From NCBI GenBank assembly GCA_016342355.1, contig JAEINP010000034.1, positions 1 through 58,446 of the forward strand: a stretch of 58,446 bases of DNA. The letters run 5' to 3'. The notes beneath the pieces are model-generated. The model worked only from the letters and a program-made list of their open reading frames with translations, did no database searches and was not told the DNA's origin. The translations under genes were made by a program, and so were the position numbers. This document shows, in pieces, positions 35,427 to 44,228 of this stretch (the stretch's first letter is position 1; each line of letters begins with the position of its first letter). This DNA is from Desulfatibacillum sp. (GTDB lineage Bacteria > Desulfobacterota > Desulfobacteria > Desulfobacterales > Desulfatibacillaceae).

Positions 35427-35588
35427 ACTTTGCGCCGCCCGTGTTTGGCGTACGCGCCTTATAGTCCTGGTTTAATGTGCGGTTTTCAGCGCCTTTGCAG
35501 GCCGGTGTCATCGGTTCCTGGTTCCCATAGGATCAGCGGACCGTGAAGCCCCTATGCTTTCAGGTATGCAGGGAGAGGAATCAGGCTT

Positions 35589-36011
35589 ATGGACGAGGGT
35601 GACAAACCCATCACCACCGCTGAATTGCAGGAACTGCGCCATGGCATGTTGGCCGCCACGGACAGGGCCATTACGCGGAATACGGCGTTGTATTGCCAGA
35701 TACGCCGGATGCTTTGCAGTATTACCCACGGCGACGTGGAAATCGGCGACTATTACATCCTGGCGACCCGGCTGGCCCGGCTATTGGAAACCATGGGGCC
35801 GGGAACCTTGTTTTCGGAGTATTACCCGGAAAACATCCATCCGGAAAAAAGAGGGAAGGCCCAGTTTTTCAGAGCGGAATGCCAGGATTTGTTGTTCCAG
35901 TTGGATGCTTTGCAGGAGTGGCGCAAAAAGGCTCGGCCATTGAAGCTCATTCACGGGGGTAAGGCGAATCAAGAGGAGACAGCGCCTTTTATCCGTCGGC
36001 ATAATGCTTGA
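35589..36011 (+). CDS. Hypothetical protein
   Basis: A 140-residue soluble protein that I do not recognise. It is mostly helical and charged (TAELQELRHGMLAATDRAIT; QFFRAECQDLLFQLDALQEW), with no signal peptide or membrane segment and only three Cys. A GGGAGAGG stretch lies about 12 bases upstream of the ATG, slightly far. It ends 70 bases before the HdrA-like gene in the same direction, but HdrA has its own ribosome site, and cotranscription is unproven. Codon use looks like the rest of the window. Confidence 0.6.
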   Translation: MDEGDKPITTAELQELRHGMLAATDRAITRNTALYCQIRRMLCSITHGDVEIGDYYILATRLARLLETMGPGTLFSEYYPENIHPEKRGKAQFFRAECQDLLFQLDALQEWRKKARPLKLIHGGKANQEETAPFIRRHNA

Positions 36012-36081
36012 TTTTTAAAGATTTGACAAAACTTGGGCCAGTGCGCCCTTATAAAAGATTTGAGCAAAAGGAGACAAAACC

Positions 36082-39000
36082 ATGTCTAAAGATGTTGTGG
36101 GATCTGTGATGGTGGTCGGGGGAGGCATAGCAGGCATTCAGGCGTCCCTGGATCTGGCCCAATCCGGGTACAAGGTGTATATGGTGGAAAAATCCGCCTC
36201 CATTGGCGGTGTTATGGCCATGCTGGACAAGACCTTTCCCACAAATGACTGTTCCATGTGCATCATGAGCCCCAAGCTGGTGGAGGTGGGCAGGCATCCC
36301 AACATTGAGTTGATCACCCTGGCGGAGATTCAGGGAATCGAAGGGGAAAAGGGAGATTTTACGGTCACTCTGCGTCAGGCCCCCCGGTATGTGGATATGG
36401 ACAAGTGCATCGCCTGCGGCCAGTGCGCGGCCAAATGCCCCAAAAAGGTTACGGACGAGTACAACCAGGGACTGGTCAAACGCAAGGCCATCTATGTGCC
36501 TTATCCCCAGGCAGTGCCTTTGAAATTCGCCATTGACCCCACCCATTGCCTCAAAATCACCAAGGACAAATGCGGCAATTGCGAAAAGGTCTGCCCGGCA
36601 GGAGCTATCCTGTACGATGACAAGGAAAAGATCCTGGACATCCACGTGGGCTCCGTGATCCTGGCGCCCGGATTTTCAGCCTTTGATCCCAAGGGGATCG
36701 ACGCTTACGCCTGCCATAACAGCAAAAACATCATGACCTCTCTGGAGTTCGAACGCATCCTGTCCGCCTCCGGTCCCACGGGCGGCCATCTGGTGCGTCC
36801 TTCGGACAACAAGGAGCCGGTGAAGATCGCCTGGCTCCAATGCGTGGGCTCCCGCGACATCAACCGGTGCGGCAATTCCTATTGCTCCTCCGTATGCTGC
36901 ATGTACGCCATCAAACAGGCCATCATAGCCAAGGAGCACGCCCCCTACGATCTGGACTGCTCCATCTTTTACATGGACATGCGGACCCATGGCAAAGGCT
37001 TTGAAGATTGCTACAACGAAGCCCGGGAAAAACACGGCGTGGACTTTAAAAGAGCCCGGATTCATACCATCCTGCCTGATTCCGAGACCGAGGATCTTTC
37101 CCTCAGATATGTGGATGAAGACGGCAAGGTCCTGAGCGAAGAGTACGACATGGTGATACTTTCCGTAGGCCTGGAAATTCCGGAGCAACTCCGGGAACTG
37201 GCCGGAAAATTGGGCGTGGAGCTTACACCCGGCGGGTTTGGGCGGGTGGACTCTTTTTCACCCGTGGCGTCCAACCGGGATGGTATATACCTGTGCGGGG
37301 CCTTCGCCGGACCCAAGGACATTCCCCAGTCCGTGGTGGAAGCGGGAAGCGCGGCCCTCATGGCGGGCTCGGCCCTCACCGCCAGCCGCGATACGCTGAC
37401 CGTCAAGACGGAAATTCCGCCCGAGATCAATATAAATGGCGAGCCACCCCGTATCGGCGTGTTTGTGTGCAAGTGCGGCATTAATATTTCGGGTGTGGTG
37501 GACGTACCGGCTGTCCGGGAATATGCGGCCACCCTGCCTTATGTGGAATTCTCCGACGATAACCTGTACTCCTGCTCTCAGGATACTCAGGACAACATGA
37601 CCAAAATCATCAAGGAGAAAAATCTCAACCGCATTGTGGTTGCGGCATGTTCTCCAAAAACCCATGAACCACTGTTTCAGCAAACCCTTACAGCGGCCGG
37701 GCTGAATAAATACCTGTTCGAATTCGTGAATATCCGCAACCAGGATTCCTGGGTCCACAAGGACAATCCTCAAAAAGCCACGGAAAAGGCCAAGGACCTC
37801 ATGCGTATGGCCGTGGGCAAGGTGGCCCTGTTGGCGCCCCTGGAAGAATCCGAACTCCGGATCAACCAAAACGCCATGGTGGTGGGCGGCGGTATTTCAG
37901 GAATAGCGGCGGCCCAGGCCCTTTCGGCGCAGGGTTACCAGACCAGCATTGTGGAGCGGGATTCCAGCCTGGGCGGCCAGGCCCGGAGTCTGTACAAGAC
38001 CGCCAAGCACGAGGATATCCGGGCCAGGCTGGAGCAGATGATTCAGGAGGTGGAGAACGACCCCAACATCACCTGCTACCTGAATGCGAAACTGGAAGAT
38101 GTGACCGGCTTTGTGGGGAGTTTTAAATCCAAAATCCTCATGGACCAAGGCGAGGAAAATCTGGAACACGGTGTGACCGTCATCGCCACGGGCGCCCACG
38201 AACTCCAACCCACGGAATACCTCTACGGACAGGATTCCCGAGTGCTTACAGGGCAGGCGTTGGACCGGAAAATGCTGGACAACGATCCCTTGCTCAAGAA
38301 GGCGGAGACCGCCGTGTTCATCCAATGCGTGGGCTCCCGCGAGCCGGGCAGGCCCTATTGCTCCCGCCTGTGCTGCACCCATTCCGTGCTCAGCGCCCTG
38401 CATCTCAAGGAAATTAACCCGGACATGCAGGTTTATGTCCTGTACCGGGATATCCGCACCTTTGGGGAAAGGGAAAACCTGTACAAGGAAGCCCGGGAAA
38501 AGGGCGTGATTTTCATCCGCTACGGGGTGGACAGCAAACCCAAAGTCAGCGCGGACGCGTCAAGCCTGACCGTGGAGGTCAGGGATCCCATTGCAGGCCT
38601 TCCCCTGGCCATCAAGGCGGACATCCTTACCCTGGCAGCCGCCGTGGTTCCCTACAAGGACGAAAGGCTGGCCCAGCAATTTAAGGTGCCATTGAACGAG
38701 GACGGCTTTTTTGTGGAAGCCCACGTCAAGCTGGCGCCTTCATCATTCGCCACGGACGGCGTGTTCCTGTGCGGCCTGGCCCATTATCCCAAGCCCATTG
38801 ACGAAGCTATCGCCCAGGCTCAGGCTGCGGCGTCCGCCGCCATCACCCTGCTTTCACGCAAGACCATCAATACCAGCGCCACTGTGGCAAGGGTGGACCC
38901 AAGGAATTGCTCCTCCTGCGGCGTTTGCGTGAGCACATGCCCCTACAGCGCCCCCTCCATGGTGCTGGAAGGCCCCAACGCGGGCAAGGCGGAAATCAAC

Positions 39001-39120
39001 CCTGTATTGTGCAAGGGCTGCGGCCAATGCGTGGCCTCATGCCGCTCCGGCGCTTTGCATCTCCAGGGCTTTGACAACGACCAGATCATGGCCCAGATCC
39101 GGGAGATGTACGCGGTATAA
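36082..39120 (+). CDS. Heterodisulfide-reductase-subunit-A-like protein, double FAD domain
   Basis: A 1012-residue cytoplasmic flavin/iron-sulfur protein. It holds two FAD-binding HdrA-type modules: VVGGGIAGIQASLDLA near residue 13 and VVGGGISGIAAAQAL near 595. Iron-sulfur motifs are CIACGQCAAKCP and CGNCEKVCPAGA in the N-terminal half, FVCKCG near 458, and CSSCGVCVSTCP and CKGCGQCVASC at the end. Both modules contain the HdrA/QmoA-style blocks CVGSRDINRCGNSYCSSVCC and CVGSREPGRPYCSRLCC. Long HdrA proteins carry electrons, often by flavin-based bifurcation, between ferredoxin, NADH or hydrogenase and disulfide or sulfate-reduction partners. No HdrB/C, FloxABCD or MvhD gene is adjacent. AAAAGGAG precedes ATG 36082. 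Confidence 0.93.
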   Translation: MSKDVVGSVMVVGGGIAGIQASLDLAQSGYKVYMVEKSASIGGVMAMLDKTFPTNDCSMCIMSPKLVEVGRHPNIELITLAEIQGIEGEKGDFTVTLRQAPRYVDMDKCIACGQCAAKCPKKVTDEYNQGLVKRKAIYVPYPQAVPLKFAIDPTHCLKITKDKCGNCEKVCPAGAILYDDKEKILDIHVGSVILAPGFSAFDPKGIDAYACHNSKNIMTSLEFERILSASGPTGGHLVRPSDNKEPVKIAWLQCVGSRDINRCGNSYCSSVCCMYAIKQAIIAKEHAPYDLDCSIFYMDMRTHGKGFEDCYNEAREKHGVDFKRARIHTILPDSETEDLSLRYVDEDGKVLSEEYDMVILSVGLEIPEQLRELAGKLGVELTPGGFGRVDSFSPVASNRDGIYLCGAFAGPKDIPQSVVEAGSAALMAGSALTASRDTLTVKTEIPPEININGEPPRIGVFVCKCGINISGVVDVPAVREYAATLPYVEFSDDNLYSCSQDTQDNMTKIIKEKNLNRIVVAACSPKTHEPLFQQTLTAAGLNKYLFEFVNIRNQDSWVHKDNPQKATEKAKDLMRMAVGKVALLAPLEESELRINQNAMVVGGGISGIAAAQALSAQGYQTSIVERDSSLGGQARSLYKTAKHEDIRARLEQMIQEVENDPNITCYLNAKLEDVTGFVGSFKSKILMDQGEENLEHGVTVIATGAHELQPTEYLYGQDSRVLTGQALDRKMLDNDPLLKKAETAVFIQCVGSREPGRPYCSRLCCTHSVLSALHLKEINPDMQVYVLYRDIRTFGERENLYKEAREKGVIFIRYGVDSKPKVSADASSLTVEVRDPIAGLPLAIKADILTLAAAVVPYKDERLAQQFKVPLNEDGFFVEAHVKLAPSSFATDGVFLCGLAHYPKPIDEAIAQAQAAASAAITLLSRKTINTSATVARVDPRNCSSCGVCVSTCPYSAPSMVLEGPNAGKAEINPVLCKGCGQCVASCRSGALHLQGFDNDQIMAQIREMYAV

Positions 39121-39384
39121 AGCAAATATTCCAAGGCGTAGGCCAAGCAGGCTTGCCGCCGTAGCAGAGCGCATTCTTACAGGCCTTTCCCTTCCTTTGG
39201 TTGGGGGAGGCCTGTTCATTCTATTCCTGTACTATATTGATCCATTCCCCAGCCTATGATTTCAATTCGGTCTTGACACCAGAGCGCCATTATGGAAAAA
39301 TGTAGTCATTTGTATACACTCGTCGCCGGAAGGCCGTCCTGCTTTCTGACACTCATCACCGTTTTTCATTAGGGGGATTCATTC
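39121..39384. other. Spacer between hdrA-like and alkylsulfatase-like genes
   Basis: No gene. It contains TTGACA at 39273-39278 with only weak -10 candidates, and a GGGGG site before the next ATG. I see no clear terminator after the HdrA gene. Confidence 0.3.
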
Positions 39385-41154
39385 ATGAAAAAAAAGCTGT
39401 TTCTGTTCATCATCCTTTTGCTTGTGGGGCTTGGCGCCGTGGGACTTTTTGTAAAACACCGCAACCAGCCAAGCATGGAAAAAAAGACCATTGCCAACGT
39501 GCAGGCAGCCGCCAGCCTCAAGGAACACACCAAACATTTTGAACGCAAGGTGTACAAGATTGCGGACAACGTCTATTCGGCGGTGGGCTTTGGGTTGGCC
39601 AATTCCATCATGATCGAAGGGGACGACGGCCTGATCATTGTGGATACCATGGAAAGTTTGCAGGAGGCCAGGGAGGTTCTTGCGGAGTTCAGGAAGATTT
39701 CGAACAAGCCCATAAAGGCGATCATCTACACCCATAATCATACGGATCACATATTCGGCGCCCAGGCATTTGCCGAAGGGGGCCAGCCTGCCGTGTACGC
39801 CCATGAGAGCCTGGAATACTACGTGAACCGGCTGGTCAACAAGATGAAACCCATCATCGGCGCCCGCAGCATGCGCATGTTCGGCAATTTTCTGGACCCC
39901 GAGGGCCTGGAAAACGATGGCATAGGCCCCTTTTTGGGGATAGGCCCGGACCGGGAGCTTGGTTTTGTCAAGCCCACCGTTACCTTCCGGGACACCATGG
40001 AAATTGAGATTTCCGGCGTAAAAATGGAATTGATCCATGCGCCCGGAGAGACCAATGACGCAATCTATGTGTGGATGGCCGGGCCGCAGATTTTGCTCAC
40101 TGGCGACAACCTGTACCGCTCCTTTCCCAATTTGTACACCATCCGGGGCACCCCGTACCGGAGCATCAAGTCCTGGTACCAGAGCGTGGACATGATTCGG
40201 GATATCAAACCCGAATTCCTGGTTCCAAGCCACGGCCAGCCCATATCCGGTAAGGACAATATTTACGCCATCGCCACAGATTACCGGGACGCAATCCAAT
40301 ATGTCCATGACCAGGGAATCCGTTGCATCAACATGGGCATGACACCGGACGAGATGGTGGAGTATGTCAAACTGCCTCCCCACTTGGCCGTTTCTCCCTA
40401 TTTGCAGGAGTATTACGGCAAGATGTCCTGGGCCCTGCGGTCTCTGTTTGACGGCAACCTGGGTTGGTTTGACGGCGATTCCGCCACACTCCAGCCCTTG
40501 TCCCGTTTGGAAAACGCCCAACTAATGGCCGACCTGGCAGGCGGCCCCGCCAAGCTCCTGGATCACGCCCAGGCTCGCTTTGACAAGGGAGAATTCCAGG
40601 CCGCCCTGCAACTGACCGGCCATGTCCTGAGTCTGGAACCGGAAAATCAAAACGCGAAAACCCTGCGCACTCAAGCTCTCATCAAGCTGGGAGAGCGGGA
40701 GGAAAACGCCAACGCCCGCCACTATTACCTCACCGAGGCTTTGGAAATCCGGGACGGCTTTGTAGCCAGCACTGGCAATATCAAATCCACGCCGGAAATG
40801 GTCCATGGCTATCCCATCGAGGGATTCTTCGAACTCATGGCCGTGGGCCTGGACCCTGTGAAGAGCGCCGACCTGGACCAGAAAGTGGGCATCCGGTTTA
40901 CGGACACCGGCAAGGAATTCACCATCCATGTACGCCGGGGCGTGGCGGAAATTCAGCCTAGTTTGCTGGATAACCTGGATATCATGGTGAAGGCCGACTC
41001 GCGGGATTGGAAGGAAATGCTGGCGGGCATGAAGAATCCGGTCGCCACCATGGCGGGTTTTGACTACGAGACTGGCGGGACCATCGCGTTCGCCAAGTTC
41101 ATGAAAATGTTCAAGACGCCTGCTCCCAAGCTGGCTTTTGAACAAGCCTCCTAA
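39385..41154 (+). CDS. Alkylsulfatase-like MBL-fold enzyme (SdsA1/YjcS group)
   Basis: A 589-residue metallo-hydrolase. An N-terminal signal/anchor (MKKKLFLFIILLLVGLGAVG) suggests export or membrane attachment. The MBL domain has THNHTDH (His117, His119, Asp121, His122) and HAPGETNDAIYVW, with EFLVPSHGQPISG carrying a late His. After it comes the alkylsulfatase dimerisation domain (about 360-440) and a C-terminal SCP2-like domain (about 465-585, with VGIRFTDTGKEFTIHVRRGV). SDS-type sulfatases release sulfate from long-chain primary alkyl sulfates. The order fits; the substrate is inferred. The window's strong hairpin terminator follows the stop. Confidence 0.88.
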   Translation: MKKKLFLFIILLLVGLGAVGLFVKHRNQPSMEKKTIANVQAAASLKEHTKHFERKVYKIADNVYSAVGFGLANSIMIEGDDGLIIVDTMESLQEAREVLAEFRKISNKPIKAIIYTHNHTDHIFGAQAFAEGGQPAVYAHESLEYYVNRLVNKMKPIIGARSMRMFGNFLDPEGLENDGIGPFLGIGPDRELGFVKPTVTFRDTMEIEISGVKMELIHAPGETNDAIYVWMAGPQILLTGDNLYRSFPNLYTIRGTPYRSIKSWYQSVDMIRDIKPEFLVPSHGQPISGKDNIYAIATDYRDAIQYVHDQGIRCINMGMTPDEMVEYVKLPPHLAVSPYLQEYYGKMSWALRSLFDGNLGWFDGDSATLQPLSRLENAQLMADLAGGPAKLLDHAQARFDKGEFQAALQLTGHVLSLEPENQNAKTLRTQALIKLGEREENANARHYYLTEALEIRDGFVASTGNIKSTPEMVHGYPIEGFFELMAVGLDPVKSADLDQKVGIRFTDTGKEFTIHVRRGVAEIQPSLLDNLDIMVKADSRDWKEMLAGMKNPVATMAGFDYETGGTIAFAKFMKMFKTPAPKLAFEQAS

Positions 41155-41168
41155 TCGCCAATCCATCA

Positions 41169-41199
41169 ATCAGGGAACGCTGAAAAAGCGTTCCCTGAT
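41169..41199 (+). terminator. Terminator hairpin after the alkylsulfatase-like gene
   Basis: ATCAGGGAACGCT (41169-41181) pairs perfectly with AGCGTTCCCTGAT (41187-41199) around GAAAA. A short T-tract (TTCCT) follows. Thirteen perfect pairs make this the strongest simple hairpin in the window. Confidence 0.8.
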
Positions 41200-41267
41200 T
41201 TCCTAATCCAATTTTGAAATGTTTGTAATTTTAGATAGTTCTGTATGTATTCCCACGCGAACAGGTT

Positions 41268-41440
41268 GTGTCACAATTTATTCTCTGGCCAAGGAGATCA
41301 CGCTTTTTCTCCCTCCACCTTGACAGAAAAGAACCGGGGTGGGCGTGATATTTTTCCATGTTTCCAGAAACTTACCCCTCATCCTATCCTTCCCCCGCAA
41401 GGGGGGAAGGAACGAAGATTGAAGGGCTTTGGCCTTCGAA
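41268..41440 (+). repeat. Intergenic repeat, copy A (left arm of an inverted pair)
   Basis: Contains GGCCAAGGAGATCAC (41288-41302), a hairpin TCCTTCCCCC/GGGGGGAAGGA (41387-41411) and ACGAAGATTGAAGGG. The same blocks occur in inverse orientation at 43880-43980. Copy A carries an extra ~80 bases between the first block and the hairpin. It also starts with GTGTCACAATT, which recurs at 43850. The rest of 41441-41624 holds no gene. Confidence 0.7.
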
Positions 41441-41624
41441 AAAACGTCAATTTACCGGGTGAATTTCCTTTTTTTGTTGGAAGACAGCCTGGGAGTATGG
41501 GAACTGGAAGATAATTGGCGGGTTCGAAGCCCGGAAGCCTGTAGCAGGGTTGCTAATCCCAAACCGGTTTTTTTTGACCGGACCGTTAAAAAAGCGGTGG
41601 AAAAATCCCCTTGCCCTTTGCATT

Positions 41625-42728
41625 TTACTGGTTGATGGGAATAATCTGGCCGATGGAAGGGATGAGAAAACGGGAGGAATCCCGGCCTTGTTGGGCGATA
41701 CGCCGCTGAAGGTCCAGAGCGGGATAACCCGGAGGCTCGTCTCCCAGGCGGAAGGTTCCCCACTGGGTTGGGATGAAATACCGGGCCTGGAGATCGTCAA
41801 AGGCCTGGAGAGCTTCCCGGGCGTCCATATGCTGGTAGTGCATGAACCACCGGGGATGGTAAGCGGTGGTGGGGAGAAGGGCGTAGTCAATGTTCGGGAA
41901 GGCCTTGCCGAACGTCTTGTATCCGGGAAAATACCCGCTATCCCCGCCCATGTAGATGGTCAGGCCGTCCTTTATAAGCATGAAGCTGGCCCACAGGGAG
42001 CCGTTCCGGGCCATGCCGGCGCGCAAAGACCAGTGTTGGGCGGGAAGGCATACCAGCCTGAATCCTTCCGGGGTGGTTTTTTCGTCCCACCAATCCATTT
42101 CCTGCACATTGGTCTTGCCCATGGCCTCCACTGTTTTTTTCAGGCCCAGGGGGACATACACCGGGGTGTCTTGGGGCAGGCCCTTGACACTCGGAGCGTC
42201 CAGGTGATCGTAATGGTTGTGTGAAATGATGACCCGGGGATTGGGCGCCGCATTGATGAAATCCTCCAGGGTGATTCCCGGCGGAGTTTCCCGGGCGGGC
42301 AGGAGCGCCCGGCGGCTGAATATGGGATCGGTAAGCCAGCATACGTTGTCTATGCGGATGAGAAAGGTGTTGTGGCCGATCCACATGATGAAATCGCCCC
42401 GGGTGTTTTGGATACGTTCCATGGGGTCGGGGACGACTTTTGGCAGATAGGATTCCTCTTCGGGCGTATATTTTGCCTTTGGGGAAAGTTTCCAGCCCAA
42501 AACGTCCCGGAACCGTTTTTCCCTGTAGCGGTCCCACGGGGCGAAAAAGCGGCCGTTTTCCTCATGGGGCGCGTAGAGGGCTTGGGAATCAAAGGAGGCG
42601 TTGAGGCTTGCCCAGGTTTTTTCATCAAAGGCTCCGGCTTGTTTGAGCGCCGCATTACGCAGGGCGATTGCGCCGATTACGGCCAGGACAAGCAGGCAAA
42701 GAATCGCGAACAGGATGATCTTTTTCAT
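41625..42728 (-). CDS. Membrane-anchored MBL-fold hydrolase (UlaG/NAPE-PLD-like)
   Basis: A 367-residue protein with an N-terminal anchor (MKKIILFAILCLLVLAVIGA) and an MBL-fold domain. Motifs: FIMWIGHNTFLIRIDNVCWL, ISHNHYDHLD with the metal ligands, GDSGYFPGYKTFG, and the late His set in QHMDAREALQAF and PTQWGTFRLGD. This pattern fits the UlaG/NAPE-PLD-like branch, which acts on lactones or phosphodiesters; the substrate is not known. I preferred ATG 42728 over a TTG at 42740. The spermidine-synthase-like gene ends 33 bases upstream. It belongs to the block between the inverted repeat copies. Confidence 0.85.
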   Translation of the reverse strand: MKKIILFAILCLLVLAVIGAIALRNAALKQAGAFDEKTWASLNASFDSQALYAPHEENGRFFAPWDRYREKRFRDVLGWKLSPKAKYTPEEESYLPKVVPDPMERIQNTRGDFIMWIGHNTFLIRIDNVCWLTDPIFSRRALLPARETPPGITLEDFINAAPNPRVIISHNHYDHLDAPSVKGLPQDTPVYVPLGLKKTVEAMGKTNVQEMDWWDEKTTPEGFRLVCLPAQHWSLRAGMARNGSLWASFMLIKDGLTIYMGGDSGYFPGYKTFGKAFPNIDYALLPTTAYHPRWFMHYQHMDAREALQAFDDLQARYFIPTQWGTFRLGDEPPGYPALDLQRRIAQQGRDSSRFLIPSIGQIIPINQ

Positions 42729-42761
42729 AGCCTCGGGCAATAAAATGATTTGGATTGGGGG

Positions 42762-43517
42762 CTACTTCTTTTTGGCCAGCCAGATAATGTGGCGGGCGCC
42801 TTTGTTGCCAGCCCTGGCATGGACCTTATTTATCGTCACCGCAAATCCGGCGGAGCTGAGCTTTTTGGTGAACGAGGAATCCTTGGTGGCGGACCACACA
42901 GCCAGCGCCCCGCCCGGCTTCAGGGCTTTATGGGCGGCCGCCAAGCCGCCAGTTTGATACAGACGGTCGTTTTCCTTATGGGTGAGGCCGTCCGGGCCGT
43001 TATCCACATCCAAAAGGATGGCGTCAAAGGCCTGGCTGCTTTCCGCAATGATTTGGGCCACGTCGCCCTGGATGATTGTCACGCGTTGGTCGTCCAGGGG
43101 GTTTCCTGCCAAATGTCCCAGGAATTTTTGATTCCACCGGATGACGGCGGGCACCAGTTCGGCCACCATGACGGTCGCCGAGGGGGCTAGGCGCTTCAGG
43201 GCCGTTGCCAGAGTATAACCCATGCCCAGGCCGCCGATGAGTATGCGGGAATCCGGGAGGCCTGCGATGGCCTTACAGGCCAGGTGGGCCAAATCCTCTT
43301 CGGAGCCGTGCCTGCGGCTGTTCATGAGTTCCCGGCCGTCCACCCGAATGGAAAATTCTTCTCCCCTGCGGTGAAGGCTGATGGCGCCGCCTTCTCCGGG
43401 CACCTGGGAGGTTTCTGTCATTGTCCAGGGAATCACCGGGTAAATTTCTCCTAAAGCGCCATGGGGAAAGACACGCCTCCAAAGCCATGGCAAAAGCGCC
43501 TTCAGACGATCTGTCAT
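42762..43517 (-). CDS. Spermidine-synthase-like SAM-dependent protein
   Basis: A 251-residue protein with a spermidine synthase/methyltransferase Rossmann fold. LIGGLGMGYTLATALKRLAP is the nucleotide-binding loop, VTIIQGDVAQIIAES and FDAILLDVDNGPDGLTHKEN carry the usual acidic residues. The D-D-x-x gatekeeping pattern of true spermidine synthases is not evident, so a methyltransferase or a related SAM-binding role is as likely. I chose ATG 43517, behind AAAGGG, and not the upstream ATG at 43541. It precedes the MBL hydrolase by 33 bases on the same strand. Confidence 0.8.
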   Translation of the reverse strand: MTDRLKALLPWLWRRVFPHGALGEIYPVIPWTMTETSQVPGEGGAISLHRRGEEFSIRVDGRELMNSRRHGSEEDLAHLACKAIAGLPDSRILIGGLGMGYTLATALKRLAPSATVMVAELVPAVIRWNQKFLGHLAGNPLDDQRVTIIQGDVAQIIAESSQAFDAILLDVDNGPDGLTHKENDRLYQTGGLAAAHKALKPGGALAVWSATKDSSFTKKLSSAGFAVTINKVHARAGNKGARHIIWLAKKK

Positions 43518-43598
43518 TATGCCCTTTCTTAGCACAACCATGGGAAAACGGGACGGCTACAAAAAAATAAAGCGGCCCCCGGGACGAGGAATTCAGTC

Positions 43599-43808
43599 TT
43601 ATTGAGCGCCGCCGCAAACCTTTTTCACCCGTCCTACCTGTCCGTCAGTCAGGCGCACCTTGATTCCGTGGGGATGGGCCGGGGACTTGGTCAAAAGATC
43701 CTTCACCACGCCATGGGTGAGGTTTCCTGATCGTTGATCCTGTTTCAGGACAATATCCACTTCCAAGCCCGGTTTGATGTCCTTGCGCTGAGGGACGTCC
43801 ATATTCAT
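43599..43808 (-). CDS. ywbE: YwbE family protein (DUF2196)
   Basis: A 69-residue protein that matches the YwbE pattern over its whole length: RKDIKPGLEVDIVLKQDQRS, LTHGVVKDLLTKSPAHPHGI and KVRLTDGQVGRVKKV. The family is widespread and conserved but its role is not established. It looks like a small beta-rich RNA- or protein-binding domain. The 81-base gap to the methyltransferase-like gene holds no clear terminator. First gene of the three-gene block between the inverted repeats. Confidence 0.88.
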   Translation of the reverse strand: MNMDVPQRKDIKPGLEVDIVLKQDQRSGNLTHGVVKDLLTKSPAHPHGIKVRLTDGQVGRVKKVCGGAQ

Positions 43809-43849
43809 TTTCCCAAGTCACTATTTCACAGTTCCCATGTTCCGAGACT

Positions 43850-43980
43850 GTGTCACAATTAAAGAATTGACCATTCAATCTGCAAATGGGCGACTATTCG
43901 GAAGCCGAAACCCTTGAATCTTCGTCCCTTCCCCCCTTGCAGGGGAAGGGACGAAAAACAGTGATCTCCTTGGCCGAAGG
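43850..43980 (-). repeat. Intergenic repeat, copy B (right arm of the inverted pair)
   Basis: TTCGTCCCTTCCCC (43921-43934) pairs perfectly with GGGGAAGGGACGAA (43941-43954), and GTGATCTCCTTGGCC (43961-43975) is the reverse complement of the block at 41288. Read on the minus strand it repeats copy A with small substitutions. The remaining spacer to 44228 has no supported gene. Confidence 0.7.
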
Positions 43981-44228
43981 ATAGATCGCGACTCAGCCTC
44001 AACAGATTGCCAGGGCTACCCAAAAATAAAGGCATTGCTCCTGCCTGGTTGAAACCGCAACTCAATAAAAACAGAACGCAGGCGGCGTTCAAATCCTGCT
44101 GAATAAGCCAGTGTGCCGGATCTTGCGTGACCCAACCCTGCTTGCCATATTGTGGCATCTTCCAAGAGCCATTATACGCAAGGCTTTCCTTTAGGCAAAA
44201 TAAAACCTTGCGTTCAGGATTTTTTCCT

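Noticed and set aside
36023-36055. TTGACA and TATAAA as a promoter for the HdrA-like gene
   Set aside because: The spacer is 21 bases (19-20 with weaker -10 choices), too long for a confident sigma-70 call.
39379-40521. Minus-strand open frame of 380 codons opposite the alkylsulfatase-like gene
   Set aside because: No domain and no ribosome site; the plus-strand MBL motifs define the real gene.
41245-41514. Small plus-strand ORF in the repeat, similar to a minus-strand ORF at 43859-44158
   Set aside because: Their shared GQGDH...QGGK...RR.KGFG segments come from the same intergenic repeat read in opposite orientation; no ribosome site and no known family.
41516-41540. tRNA-like string GGTTCGAAGCC
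   Set aside because: No cloverleaf: acceptor, D and anticodon stems cannot be formed around it. No tRNA found anywhere in the window.
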